64,000 nt of DNA, taken from Blautia sp. XA-2221. GTDB lineage: Bacteria > Bacillota > Clostridia > Lachnospirales > Lachnospiraceae. Positions within the stretch are counted from its first letter, which is position 1; every line of letters begins with the position of its first letter. The notes under the pieces are model-generated. The model saw only the letters and a list, made by a program, of their open reading frames with translations. It did not search any database and was not told where the DNA came from. Location of the stretch: assembly GCF_028767025.1 (NCBI RefSeq), contig NZ_JAJQXX010000010.1, positions 44,745 through 108,744 of the forward strand, in the 5' to 3' direction. The translations under genes and the position numbers were made by a program. This document shows, piece after piece, positions 17,797 to 28,993 of the stretch.

Positions 17797-19314
17797 ATGT
17801 TTGCAGCAGTATTATCTGCAGTGATACTTGGCATGGAGGTACATCCGGTACAGGTGGAGGCTGATGTAAGCGATGGGCTGCCATCTTTTACTATGGTAGG
17901 TTTTCCTTCTGTTCAGGTGAAGGAGGCTCAGGACAGAGTGAGAACAGCTTTTAAAAATAATGAGATTGCGCTTCCGCCAAAAAGGATCACAGTTAATTTC
18001 GCCCCGGCTGACATAAAAAAAGAAGGAGCAGGATTTGATGTTCCGGTAGCGGCAGCCGTTCTGGCAGCTTCCGGCATTTTGGAACCGGAAGTATTAAAGG
18101 GAGTTATGTTTGCAGGAGAGCTGAGCCTTAATGGGGAAATTCATGCGATTCCCGGTATCCTTCCTATTGTTATAAGGGCAAGAGAAGAGAAGTGCCGACT
18201 GTGCATTGTTCCCTGGGGGAATCTGAGAGAAGCCTGTCTGGTGCCGGATATGAAGATCATTGGAGTAAAAAATTTAAAGGAACTGATTGTTTTCCTGAAA
18301 TCTCCTGAAAAGTACAGACAGCCTTGTATAAAACAGGAATCAGAACAGCCGGGACAAGAACTGGATTTCAGCGATATCCGGGGACAGGAATCGTTAAGGA
18401 GGGCAGTGGAGATTTCTGTAAGTGGATTCCACAATCTTCTGATGATCGGACCGCCCGGAGCAGGAAAAACAATGGTGGCAAGACGGATACCGGGAATTAT
18501 GCCGCCTCTGACCTTTGAGGAAAGTCTGGAGCTTACAAAAATCTACAGTATCGCAGGGCTTCTTTCCCCTTCAGATCCTCTGGTAAGGCAGAGACCTTTT
18601 CGAAGTCCTCATCACTCAAGTCCGGCTCCGGCGCTTGCAGGCGGCGGGCGCAATCCAAGACCGGGAGAGATCACCCTTGCTCACAGAGGCGTTTTGTTTC
18701 TGGATGAAATGCCGGAATTTTCCAGAAGAACTTTGGAAATCCTGCGGCAGCCTCTGGAAGACCGGGTGATACGGATTTCAAGAGTATATGGAACCTACAC
18801 GTTTCCTGCTGATTTTATCCTTTGCGCGGCTATGAATCCCTGTCCCTGTGGATATTATCCGGATATGAACCGGTGTCGATGTACGTCAGGGCAGGTAAGC
18901 CGGTACCTGAATAAGATCAGCCAGCCGCTTCTTGACCGTCTGGATCTCTGTGCGGAGGCAGAACCGGTAAGCTTTTCCAGTCTGAACGGAAGACAGGGAG
19001 AGGAATCGGATGTGATCAGGAAACGGGTAGAAAAGGTACATGAAATCCAGAGGAAGCGATATCAGAAAGAAAATATCCAGTTCAACGGGGAACTGAAAGG
19101 GAACATGATCGAAGTTTACTGCCGTACAGATACTCAGGGAAAAGCGCTTCTGGAAGCCGCCTTTGACAGAATGGATTTTAGTGCCAGAGCATATCACAGG
19201 ATACTGAAGGTTTCACGGACCATTGCCGATATGGAGGGCTCGGATCTGATAAAAAAACAGCACATAGGAGAGGCTCTGTCCTACCGGGCGTTTGACAAAA
19301 AATACTGGGCGTGA
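17797..19314 (+). CDS. YifB/ComM-family Mg-chelatase-like AAA+ ATPase
   Basis: A 505-aa protein of the YifB (ComM) family. Order: N-terminal Lon-protease-like fold domain (to about residue 175, containing SDGLPSFTMVGFPSVQVKEAQDR), AAA+ module with Walker A IGPPGAGKTM (about 217), Walker B LFLDEMPEF, and C-terminal Mg-chelatase extension. In naturally competent Gram-negatives ComM is a branch-migration helicase; in Firmicutes the role is less clear. The adjacent dprA supports a role in DNA uptake or recombination. ATG 17797 follows AAAGGAG; the open frame extends back to 17752 without an RBS. dprA follows after 48 bp. Confidence 0.93.
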   Translation: MFAAVLSAVILGMEVHPVQVEADVSDGLPSFTMVGFPSVQVKEAQDRVRTAFKNNEIALPPKRITVNFAPADIKKEGAGFDVPVAAAVLAASGILEPEVLKGVMFAGELSLNGEIHAIPGILPIVIRAREEKCRLCIVPWGNLREACLVPDMKIIGVKNLKELIVFLKSPEKYRQPCIKQESEQPGQELDFSDIRGQESLRRAVEISVSGFHNLLMIGPPGAGKTMVARRIPGIMPPLTFEESLELTKIYSIAGLLSPSDPLVRQRPFRSPHHSSPAPALAGGGRNPRPGEITLAHRGVLFLDEMPEFSRRTLEILRQPLEDRVIRISRVYGTYTFPADFILCAAMNPCPCGYYPDMNRCRCTSGQVSRYLNKISQPLLDRLDLCAEAEPVSFSSLNGRQGEESDVIRKRVEKVHEIQRKRYQKENIQFNGELKGNMIEVYCRTDTQGKALLEAAFDRMDFSARAYHRILKVSRTIADMEGSDLIKKQHIGEALSYRAFDKKYWA

Positions 19315-19362
19315 ACAGAGAAAATAAAAAGTCATAAAAAACTGAGAGAAGGGGTATTTTAT

Positions 19363-20253
19363 ATGGAAAGAAATCACTCAGACAATATCAGGTGCATGGA
19401 AAAAAGCCAGCCGGAATATCCGGAAAAACTGAAAGTTTACGACAATATGCCGGAAAAGCTCTATATAAAAGGTGAAATGCCGGATCCCGAAAGACCATGC
19501 GCCGCAATCGTGGGGGCAAGAATGTGCAGTCCCTATGGAAGAATCCAGGCGTTTCAGTACGCAAAAACTCTGGCACAGGCAGGCGTACAGATCATAAGCG
19601 GAATGGCAACAGGGATCGACTCAGAAGGGCACAGAGGAGCTCTTGCAGGAGGAATGCCTACCTGGGCAGTTCTGGGAAGTGGACCGGATGTCTGTTATCC
19701 GGCAGCTAACCGGAATCTTTATGAAAGAATTTTAAGAGAAAATGGAGGAATAATCAGCGAATATCCTCCGGGCACTCAGCCGAGGAATTATCATTTTCCT
19801 GCAAGGAACAGAATTTTAAGCGCATTGTCAGATCTTGTTCTTGTAGTGGAGGCAAAAGAAAAGAGCGGTTCTCTTATTACAGCCCAATGGGCGCTGGAAC
19901 AGGGAAAGGCGGTTTTTGCCCTTCCCGGACCTGTCAATGAAGAGCTTAGCAAAGGTTGTCATCGGCTGATCTATGACGGCGCAGGGCTGGCATACAAGCC
20001 GGAAGTGCTTTTAGAGGAACTTGGGATAAATTCTAAAAATACCGTGAAATCATCTGAAAAAAAGAACTTAGGACTTGCAAGTGATTTGAATATGGTGTAT
20101 AGTTGTCTCGATTTACGACCAAAATCCAGGGACAGTATTATGCAGGAAACAGGACTTTCTGCTGAAAAAACAGGGAGTATTCTTGTGGAACTGAACATTC
20201 TGGGACTGGTCAGAGAAATCAGCAGACATTATTATGTGAAAATTCAGACATAA
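19363..20253 (+). CDS. dprA: DNA-processing protein DprA
   Basis: A 296-aa DprA, which binds incoming single-stranded DNA and loads RecA in transformation. The Rossmann-like core is clear: AIVGARMCSPYGR, ISGMATGIDSEGHRGAL, VLGSGPDVCYPAANR, SEYPPGTQPRNYHFPARNRI and EKSGSLITAQWALEQG. A C-terminal winged-helix-like segment (about 230-296) is present, and the N-terminal SAM-like domain is short. It is the middle gene of yifB-dprA-topA, the common Clostridia order. No other competence genes are in the window. Confidence 0.94.
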   Translation: MERNHSDNIRCMEKSQPEYPEKLKVYDNMPEKLYIKGEMPDPERPCAAIVGARMCSPYGRIQAFQYAKTLAQAGVQIISGMATGIDSEGHRGALAGGMPTWAVLGSGPDVCYPAANRNLYERILRENGGIISEYPPGTQPRNYHFPARNRILSALSDLVLVVEAKEKSGSLITAQWALEQGKAVFALPGPVNEELSKGCHRLIYDGAGLAYKPEVLLEELGINSKNTVKSSEKKNLGLASDLNMVYSCLDLRPKSRDSIMQETGLSAEKTGSILVELNILGLVREISRHYYVKIQT

Positions 20254-20280
20254 GTGATTTTGATAAATAGGAGAGGTAGC

Positions 20281-22353
20281 ATGGCGAAATATCTGGTGAT
20301 CGTGGAGTCACCTGCAAAGGTAAAAACAATTAAGAAGTTTCTGGGGAGTAATTATGATGTGCAGGCATCGAACGGACATGTAAGAGATTTTCCCAAAAGC
20401 CAGTTTGGAATTGATGTGGAAAATGACTTTGAGCCTAAATATATAACCATCCGCGGAAAGGGAGAGCTTCTGGCAGGATTGCGCAAGGCAGCAAAAAAGG
20501 CTGATAAAATTTATCTGGCCACTGACCCTGACCGTGAGGGAGAAGCTATTTCCTGGCATCTGATGCAGGCGTTAAAGGAAGATCCGAAGAAGATGCGCAG
20601 GATCACCTTTAATGAGATCACCAAAACAGCAGTAAAAAATTCAATCAAACAGCCAAGAGAGCTGGATATGAATCTTGTGGATGCACAGCAGGCCAGAAGA
20701 ATGTTGGACCGTATGGTAGGCTACAGCATCAGTCCGTTGCTCTGGGCAAAGGTAAAAAGAGGTTTGAGTGCAGGTCGTGTGCAGTCAGTAGCCCTTCGTA
20801 TCATCTGCGACAGAGAGGAAGAGATCAATTCCTTTATTCCGGAGGAATACTGGAGCCTTGAGGGAGAGTTTAAGATCCAGGGAGAAAAGAAACCTCTTCA
20901 GGCAAAATTTTATGGAACAGACAAAAAGTTGCCTGTTCATAATAAAGCAGAGATGGATGAAATCCTGAAAAAGCTGGAAAATGCAGAATATCAGGTGACA
21001 GAAGTAAAAAAAGGCGAGAGGATCAAAAATGCTCCCCTTCCGTTTACCACCAGTACCCTGCAGCAGGAGGCAGCCAAAACGCTTAATTTTTCCACTCAGA
21101 AAACCATGCGCCTTGCACAGCAGCTTTACGAGGGTATTGACATTAAGGGAAGCGGCACAGTAGGTATTATCACCTATCTGCGTACGGATTCTACAAGAAT
21201 CTCACAGGAGGCTGATGAAGCTGCAAGAGCATACATCGGAGAGCAGTATGGAGAAAGATATGTGGCAGAGGGCGGAAAGGCAGTAAAGAAGGACCAGAAG
21301 ATCCAGGATGCCCATGAAGCCATCCGTCCCACCGATATTGCAAGAACTCCGGCAATGCTGAAGGAATCTCTTTCCAGAGATCAGTTCCGTCTTTATCAGC
21401 TTATATGGAAGCGTTTCACTGCAAGCAGAATGGCATCGGCACGTTATGAAACCACTTCTGTAAAGATCGGCGCAGGAGAATATACATTTACAGTAGCGGC
21501 GTCAAAGGTGGTATTTGACGGTTTTATGTCCGTGTATGTGCAGGATGATGACAATAAGAAGGGAAATGTCCTCAGTCAGAGTCTGGAAAAAGGTATGGAG
21601 CTTGAACTTCTGGAATTGAAGCCGGAACAGCATTTTACCCAGCCGCCGGCTCATTATACAGAAGCTTCTCTGGTAAAGGCTCTGGAAGAACAGGGAATCG
21701 GTCGTCCAAGTACCTATGCGCCTACCATTACCACTATTATCAGCCGCCGTTATGTGTCTAAAGAACAGAAAAATCTGTATATGACAGAGCTGGGCGAGGT
21801 AGTGAACAATATTATGAAGCAGGCGTTTCCCAGTATCGTAGATGTTCATTTTACAGCTATGATGGAAGGGCTTCTGGACTGTGTGGAAGCAGGTACTGTT
21901 CAGTGGAAAACGGTGGTACGTAATTTTTACCCGGATCTGAAAAGAGATGTGGATGCAGCGGAGCAGGAGCTGGAAAAGGTAGACATCCAGGATGAGGTGA
22001 CAGACGTAGTCTGCGATCTCTGTGGACGGAACATGGTGATCAAATACGGCCCTCATGGAAGATTCCTTGCTTGTCCGGGCTTTCCGGATTGCAGAAACAC
22101 CAAGCCTTACTATGTGAAGATCGGTGTTGCGTGTCCGAAATGTGGTAAGGATGTGGTTTTGAAAAAAACGCAGAAAGGTCGAAAATATTATGGCTGCGAG
22201 GACAATCCCGAGTGTGATTTTATGTCCTGGCAGAAGCCTTCTGACAAAAAATGTCCGGTATGCGGCAGCTATATGGTAGAAAAAGGCAGCAAACTTGTGT
22301 GCAGTCAGGAAACCTGTGGCTATGTAGAGCAGAAAACAAAGCAGGATGATTGA
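20281..22353 (+). CDS. topA: DNA topoisomerase I
   Basis: A 690-aa type IA topoisomerase that relaxes negative supercoils. The N-terminal TOPRIM domain (YLVIVESPAKVKTIKKF, LATDPDREGEAISWH), the active-site tyrosine in IITYLRTDSTRIS (about residue 299) and three C-terminal four-cysteine zinc ribbons (from about residue 578: CDLCGRNMV, CPKCGKD, CPVCGS) are all visible. ATG 20281 follows AGGAGAGGTAGC; the nine upstream in-frame codons from 20254 are not needed. Normal length. It is cotranscribed with dprA (27 bp gap). Confidence 0.97.
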   Translation: MAKYLVIVESPAKVKTIKKFLGSNYDVQASNGHVRDFPKSQFGIDVENDFEPKYITIRGKGELLAGLRKAAKKADKIYLATDPDREGEAISWHLMQALKEDPKKMRRITFNEITKTAVKNSIKQPRELDMNLVDAQQARRMLDRMVGYSISPLLWAKVKRGLSAGRVQSVALRIICDREEEINSFIPEEYWSLEGEFKIQGEKKPLQAKFYGTDKKLPVHNKAEMDEILKKLENAEYQVTEVKKGERIKNAPLPFTTSTLQQEAAKTLNFSTQKTMRLAQQLYEGIDIKGSGTVGIITYLRTDSTRISQEADEAARAYIGEQYGERYVAEGGKAVKKDQKIQDAHEAIRPTDIARTPAMLKESLSRDQFRLYQLIWKRFTASRMASARYETTSVKIGAGEYTFTVAASKVVFDGFMSVYVQDDDNKKGNVLSQSLEKGMELELLELKPEQHFTQPPAHYTEASLVKALEEQGIGRPSTYAPTITTIISRRYVSKEQKNLYMTELGEVVNNIMKQAFPSIVDVHFTAMMEGLLDCVEAGTVQWKTVVRNFYPDLKRDVDAAEQELEKVDIQDEVTDVVCDLCGRNMVIKYGPHGRFLACPGFPDCRNTKPYYVKIGVACPKCGKDVVLKKTQKGRKYYGCEDNPECDFMSWQKPSDKKCPVCGSYMVEKGSKLVCSQETCGYVEQKTKQDD

Positions 22354-22382
22354 AAAATTACACAATAAATTTAAAAAGAAAA

Positions 22383-22446
22383 TATTTTCAGAATAGGCAG
22401 GCAAAATTGAAAAAACATAAAAATGTCTTGTAATTTTGAAAAAAAA
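22383..22446 (+). promoter_or_regulatory. Possible CodY-binding boxes upstream of codY
   Basis: Two 15-nt stretches resemble the CodY box AATTTTCWGAAAATT: TATTTTCAGAATAGG at 22383-22397 (11/15 matches) and AATTTTGAAAAAAAA at 22432-22446 (11/15), the second overlapping the promoter. In such AT-rich DNA the matches could be chance. Confidence 0.35.
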
Positions 22447-22456
22447 CGTGTAATAT
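22428..22456 (+). promoter_or_regulatory. codY promoter
   Basis: TTGTAA (22428-22433), 17 nt, TAATAT (22451-22456). Confidence 0.6.
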
Positions 22457-22513
22457 AAAATCATCAGAACATTTATATAGAAAATACCGGATAGATGAGA
22501 AAAGGAGGCCAGT

Positions 22514-23299
22514 ATGAGCGTTCAGTTGTTAGACAGAACAAGAAAGATTAATAAACTTTTGCACAACAGCAGCTCCAGCAAGGTAGTATTTAATGATATC
22601 TGCCAGGTACTGATGGAGACTTTGAGTTCTAATATACTGGTGTTGAGCAAAAAAGGCAAGGTACTGGGTGTCAGCTTATGCCCGGGTGTACAGGAGATCA
22701 CAGAGCTGATCGAAGATAAAGTCGGCGGACATGTAGATACTCTTCTGAATGAAAGATTTTTAGGAGTTTTATCAACAAAAGAGAATGTAAATCTTCAGAC
22801 ACTTGGTTTTGAGCATGTGGACAGTCGGTGTCAGGGCATCATCAATCCTATTGATATTGCCGGAGAACGTCTTGGAACTGTATTTATGTACAGGGATGAC
22901 AAGCCATATGATATTGAGGATATTATTGTCAGCGAATACGGAACAACTGTGGTTGGTCTGGAGATGATGCGCGCAGTCCATGAGGAAAATGCAGAAGAAG
23001 ACAGAAAGCAGCAGGTAGTAAAATCAGCATTTAATACCTTATCTTTCTCTGAACTGGAAGCAATCATTCATATTTTTGACGAGCTGGACGGAGATGAGGG
23101 TATCCTTGTAGCCAGCAAGATTGCTGACAGAGTGGGAATCACCAGATCAGTGATCGTCAATGCTCTGCGTAAATTTGAGAGTGCAGGTGTGATCGAGTCC
23201 CGTTCTTCAGGAATGAAGGGAACCTATATCAAGGTTCTGAATGAAGTGATTTTTGATGAGCTGGAAGAGATCAAAGCTCAGCGAAATAAAAAATCATAA
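22514..23299 (+). CDS. codY: GTP-sensing global regulator CodY
   Basis: A 261-aa CodY, which represses amino acid biosynthesis and transport and nutrient-scavenging genes when GTP and branched-chain amino acids are plentiful. Order: N-terminal GAF ligand domain (MSVQLLDRTRKINKLLHN, then LSKKGKVLGVS), helical linker, and C-terminal winged helix (ASKIADRVGITRSVIVNALRKFESAG). An AAAGGAGG RBS precedes ATG 22514. guaB (GTP supply) and ilvE (branched-chain amino acids) in this window both relate to its effectors. Possible autoregulatory boxes lie upstream. Confidence 0.96.
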   Translation: MSVQLLDRTRKINKLLHNSSSSKVVFNDICQVLMETLSSNILVLSKKGKVLGVSLCPGVQEITELIEDKVGGHVDTLLNERFLGVLSTKENVNLQTLGFEHVDSRCQGIINPIDIAGERLGTVFMYRDDKPYDIEDIIVSEYGTTVVGLEMMRAVHEENAEEDRKQQVVKSAFNTLSFSELEAIIHIFDELDGDEGILVASKIADRVGITRSVIVNALRKFESAGVIESRSSGMKGTYIKVLNEVIFDELEEIKAQRNKKS

Positions 23300-23326
23300 A
23301 GAAGTCTGAATAAATGATATTTAAAG

Positions 23327-23400
23327 AGGCTGTGAAAAATTCAATGGAGTTTTTCATGGTCTCTTTTTCCGTAGGGGCTGTTATTTTACAGCCCTTTTTA
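23327..23400 (+). repeat. Dispersed intergenic repeat, copy 1
   Basis: GAGGCTGTGAAAAA pairs (with G-U pairs) with TTTTTCATGGTCTC around a loop TTCAATGGAG, followed by TTTCCGTAGGGGCTGTTATTT. The loop and tail recur at 34742-34810. The last part also forms the codY terminator. Confidence 0.55.
23375..23400 (+). terminator. codY terminator
   Basis: GGGCTGT (23375-23381) pairs with ACAGCCC (23388-23394), then TTTTTAT. Confidence 0.75.
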
Positions 23401-23577
23401 TCTGTCCGTAAACAGAACAGTATGATCGAAAAGACACGGGAAGAAAAATGTCCGGGATACAAATCGCTGGATAAGATAAATCAGGAACTGCAGCTTTGAA
23501 TGGTCTGTAATTTGAAAACATCTTTAAGCTGTCCTGAAATTTGAACGCATCTGAATTTTAAGCAGTATGCAGTCAGC

Positions 23578-23597
23578 TCCATATTGATCAATATGGA
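23578..23597. repeat. 20-bp perfect palindrome
   Basis: TCCATATTGATCAATATGGA is its own reverse complement. It lies in the 540-bp gap between codY and groES and is not followed by a T-run, so an operator is more likely than a terminator. Confidence 0.5.
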
Positions 23598-23650
23598 CAA
23601 TTAGAAATAATCCTGTGAGCCTTCTGGTTTTGGCATTAGATTTATAAAAA

Positions 23651-23700
23651 AATAAGAAGATAAGAAAAAAAGAGATTAAAAGAGATAATAAGAGATAATA
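23651..23700 (+). repeat. Ten-base purine-rich tandem repeat upstream of groES
   Basis: Five consecutive ten-base units; the last three read AGAGATTAAA, AGAGATAATA, AGAGATAATA. The helical-turn spacing of A-runs suggests bent DNA about 35 bp before the groES -35 box. Confidence 0.6.
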
Positions 23701-23735
23701 AAAGTATATATATATTTATATGACTGTGAAAAGAG

Positions 23736-23764
23736 TTGCGAAATGGGAGGCAATTCAATAATAT
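23736..23764 (+). promoter_or_regulatory. groESL promoter
   Basis: TTGCGA (23736-23741), 17 nt, TAATAT (23759-23764), immediately upstream of the CIRCE element. Confidence 0.65.
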
Positions 23765-23775
23765 AAGGACAGTGA

Positions 23776-23802
23776 TTAGCACTCAGACGAAATGAGTGCT
23801 AG
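23776..23802 (+). promoter_or_regulatory. CIRCE operator for HrcA
   Basis: TTAGCACTC (23776-23784), 9-nt spacer, GAGTGCTAG (23794-23802): 17 of 18 positions fit the CIRCE consensus. HrcA would hold groESL down until heat or protein-folding stress. No hrcA gene is in the window. Confidence 0.95.
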
Positions 23803-23835
23803 CAACAGAATGTGACAAATAAAAGGAGGAAATAG

Positions 23836-24123
<288 letters not shown>

Positions 24124-24178
24124 AACACAGATGTGAACACTGAGTGGATCCGCATACATAGAAAGGTGAAACCAGTGA

Positions 24179-25858
<1,680 letters not shown>

Positions 25859-25872
25859 TATAAATATTTTAT

Positions 25873-25910
25873 AAAAAGGAATCGGCGTCATAGACGCTGA
25901 TTCCTTTTTA
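25873..25910 (+). terminator. groESL terminator
   Basis: AAAAAGGAATCGGCGTC pairs with GACGCTGATTCCTTTTT (one mismatch), ending in a T-run. Confidence 0.9.
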
Positions 25911-25970
25911 TGTTAGAATAAAAATATTATTAATATAAGCACGAGCTGTGTCTCGTAAGGAGAGTGAATT

Positions 25971-26474
25971 ATGAGTGAACTGTACTCGGAATTCCTTGTG
26001 AAAAAGGAATCCACATTTAAGGATGCTCTGATTAAATTCGGAATGATCGGATTGACTGTAGTGGCTGCGGCAGCAGGACTTTTTCTGAATCCGCTGCTTC
26101 TGATCGTTGCCATTGGTCTGGGCGTGGCGTGTTATTTTATTATTCCCAAAACAGATCTTGAGTACGAATACCTGTTTGTAAACGGGGAACTGGATATTGA
26201 TAAGATCATGGCAAAATCAAAAAGAAAAAGAATAAAATCTTTGAATATTACCGAAGCGGATCTGATTGCTCCTCTGAATTCTCACAGAATGGATTATTAT
26301 AACGGCAACCAGAAAATGAAAGTTCTGGATTATTCTTCAGGGAATCCGGAACATAAAAGATTTGGCATCATCATCCGTGACGGAGGCGAGGCGTGCAAAG
26401 TGATCGTAGAACCGGACGATGCTATGGCGAATGCTATAAAAAATTCAGCGCCCAGCAAAGTTTTTTTGGATTGA
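25971..26474 (+). CDS. Conserved two-helix membrane protein of unknown function
   Basis: A 167-aa protein. Two adjacent hydrophobic segments (residues about 24-60, IGLTVVAAAAGLFL and LLLIVAIGLGVACYFII) are followed by a soluble C-terminal domain of about 105 residues (YLFVNGELDIDKIMAKSKRKR onward) that looks PH- or YcxB-like in layout. I think it belongs to a DUF family common in Lachnospiraceae (possibly DUF6106) but cannot confirm that. AAGGAGAG precedes ATG 25971. The stop codon overlaps the guaB -35 box. Confidence 0.7.
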   Translation: MSELYSEFLVKKESTFKDALIKFGMIGLTVVAAAAGLFLNPLLLIVAIGLGVACYFIIPKTDLEYEYLFVNGELDIDKIMAKSKRKRIKSLNITEADLIAPLNSHRMDYYNGNQKMKVLDYSSGNPEHKRFGIIIRDGGEACKVIVEPDDAMANAIKNSAPSKVFLD

Positions 26475-26499
26475 CACCGTATTTTTTTTTTGCTACACT
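26471..26499 (+). promoter_or_regulatory. guaB promoter
   Basis: TTGACA (26471-26476), 17 nt, TACACT (26494-26499). It overlaps the stop codon of the preceding gene. The leader carries an imperfect CAGGTGTG/CACATCCTG hairpin at about 26523-26546. Confidence 0.8.
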
Positions 26500-26536
26500 A
26501 TGAACCAAACTCAAAATATCATGCAGGTGTGAATAA

Positions 26537-28033
<1,497 letters not shown>

Positions 28034-28048
28034 TCAGGAAATTTTTTC

Positions 28049-28076
28049 TTGAAAAAAACAAAAAATATGATATGAT
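28049..28076 (+). promoter_or_regulatory. Promoter of the ZTP-riboswitch operon
   Basis: TTGAAA (28049-28054), 16 nt, TATGAT (28071-28076), placing the start just before the aptamer. Confidence 0.55.
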
Positions 28077-28083
28077 AATAATA

Positions 28084-28197
28084 ACGACTGCATGACTGGC
28101 GGAAAACAGGAGTTACCTGTGGGGAGTGCAGTAAGTGATAAGCCGACCGCCTGGGCAGCCTGAAATACAGACTACCCAGGCGGTTTGTTTTATTTTT
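28084..28197 (+). ncRNA. ZTP (pfl) riboswitch with expression platform
   Basis: The leader contains the pfl signature parts in order: GACTGGCG (28094-28101), the GGGGAGTGC region (28120-28130), and GCCGACCGCCTGGGC (28142-28156). The last block also forms the 5' arm of a terminator, ACCGCCTGGG (28146-28155) with CCCAGGCGGT (28175-28184), followed by TTGTTTTATTTTT. So ZTP or ZMP binding should hold the 5' arm in the pseudoknot and let transcription continue. ZTP signals low 10-formyl-THF, and the downstream genes are the steps that use that folate and complete IMP. Confidence 0.93.
28146..28197 (+). terminator. Riboswitch-controlled terminator
   Basis: 10-bp perfect stem and T-rich tail, sharing its 5' arm with the ZTP aptamer. 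Confidence 0.9.
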
Positions 28198-28266
28198 AAC
28201 AGAAATGCGATATGGGGCCAGAACAGCGCGTTTATATTACGATTTTTAGAAAAAGGAGATCAGACT

Positions 28267-28980
28267 ATGGAAATGATATCACTGGAAAATGAACTGAAAA
28301 ATAATTCTTATCCGGGAAGAGGAATCATCCTCGGCCGTTCTCTTGACGGAACAAAAGCAGTGGCAGCTTACTTTATTATGGGAAGAAGTGAAAACAGCAG
28401 AAACCGTGTGTTTGTCACAGAAGGAGAGGGGATCCGTACACAGGCATTTGACCCGTCCAAACTTACAGATCCAAGCCTGATCATTTATGCTCCGGTACGT
28501 GTCCTTGGAAACAAGACCATTGTTACAAACGGAGATCAGACAGATACCATTTACGAAGGAATGGACAAACAGATGACCTTTGAACAGTCCTTGAGATGCC
28601 GTGAATTTGAGCCGGACGGACCGAACTATACACCTCGTATTTCCGGCGTGATGCACATTGAAGACGGCAATTACAGCTACGCAATGTCTATACTGAAAAG
28701 CGATAACGGAAATCCGGATGCATGTCTTCGTTACACATATGCTTATGAAAAAGCAATTCCGGGAGAAGGACGATTCATTCATACATATAAATGTGACGGA
28801 AATCCACTTCCAAGCTTTGAGGGAGAACCGAAGCTGGTTCAGATTCCAAACGATATGAAAGAGTTTACAGATCTTCTCTGGAACAGCCTTAATGAAGAAA
28901 ATAAAGTGTCTCTGTTTGTGCGTTATATTGATATAGAAACCGGTAAATATGAGACAACTATTGTAAATAAGAATAAATAA
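28267..28980 (+). CDS. purO: IMP cyclohydrolase, PurO-like
   Basis: A 237-aa protein of the PurO-type IMP cyclohydrolase family, which closes FAICAR to IMP. Family features seen: N-terminal NNSYPGRGIILGRS, SENSRNRVF, PSLIIYAPVR, and RYTYAYEKAIPGEGRFIHTY. PurO was first known from archaea; many Clostridia pair it with a stand-alone AICAR transformylase in place of bifunctional PurH, as here. ATG 28267 follows AAAAGGAG; the frame stays open back to 28135 through the riboswitch, which is not coding. The next gene starts 13 bp downstream. Confidence 0.85.
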   Translation: MEMISLENELKNNSYPGRGIILGRSLDGTKAVAAYFIMGRSENSRNRVFVTEGEGIRTQAFDPSKLTDPSLIIYAPVRVLGNKTIVTNGDQTDTIYEGMDKQMTFEQSLRCREFEPDGPNYTPRISGVMHIEDGNYSYAMSILKSDNGNPDACLRYTYAYEKAIPGEGRFIHTYKCDGNPLPSFEGEPKLVQIPNDMKEFTDLLWNSLNEENKVSLFVRYIDIETGKYETTIVNKNK

Positions 28981-28993
28981 GGAGAATGCAGTA

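Noticed and set aside
23314..23499. 61-codon ORF behind codY
   Set aside because: It covers the hairpin repeat and codY terminator and has no RBS.
23651..23700. Tandem ten-base repeats as a CRISPR array
   Set aside because: Units are contiguous without spacers and no cas genes are present.
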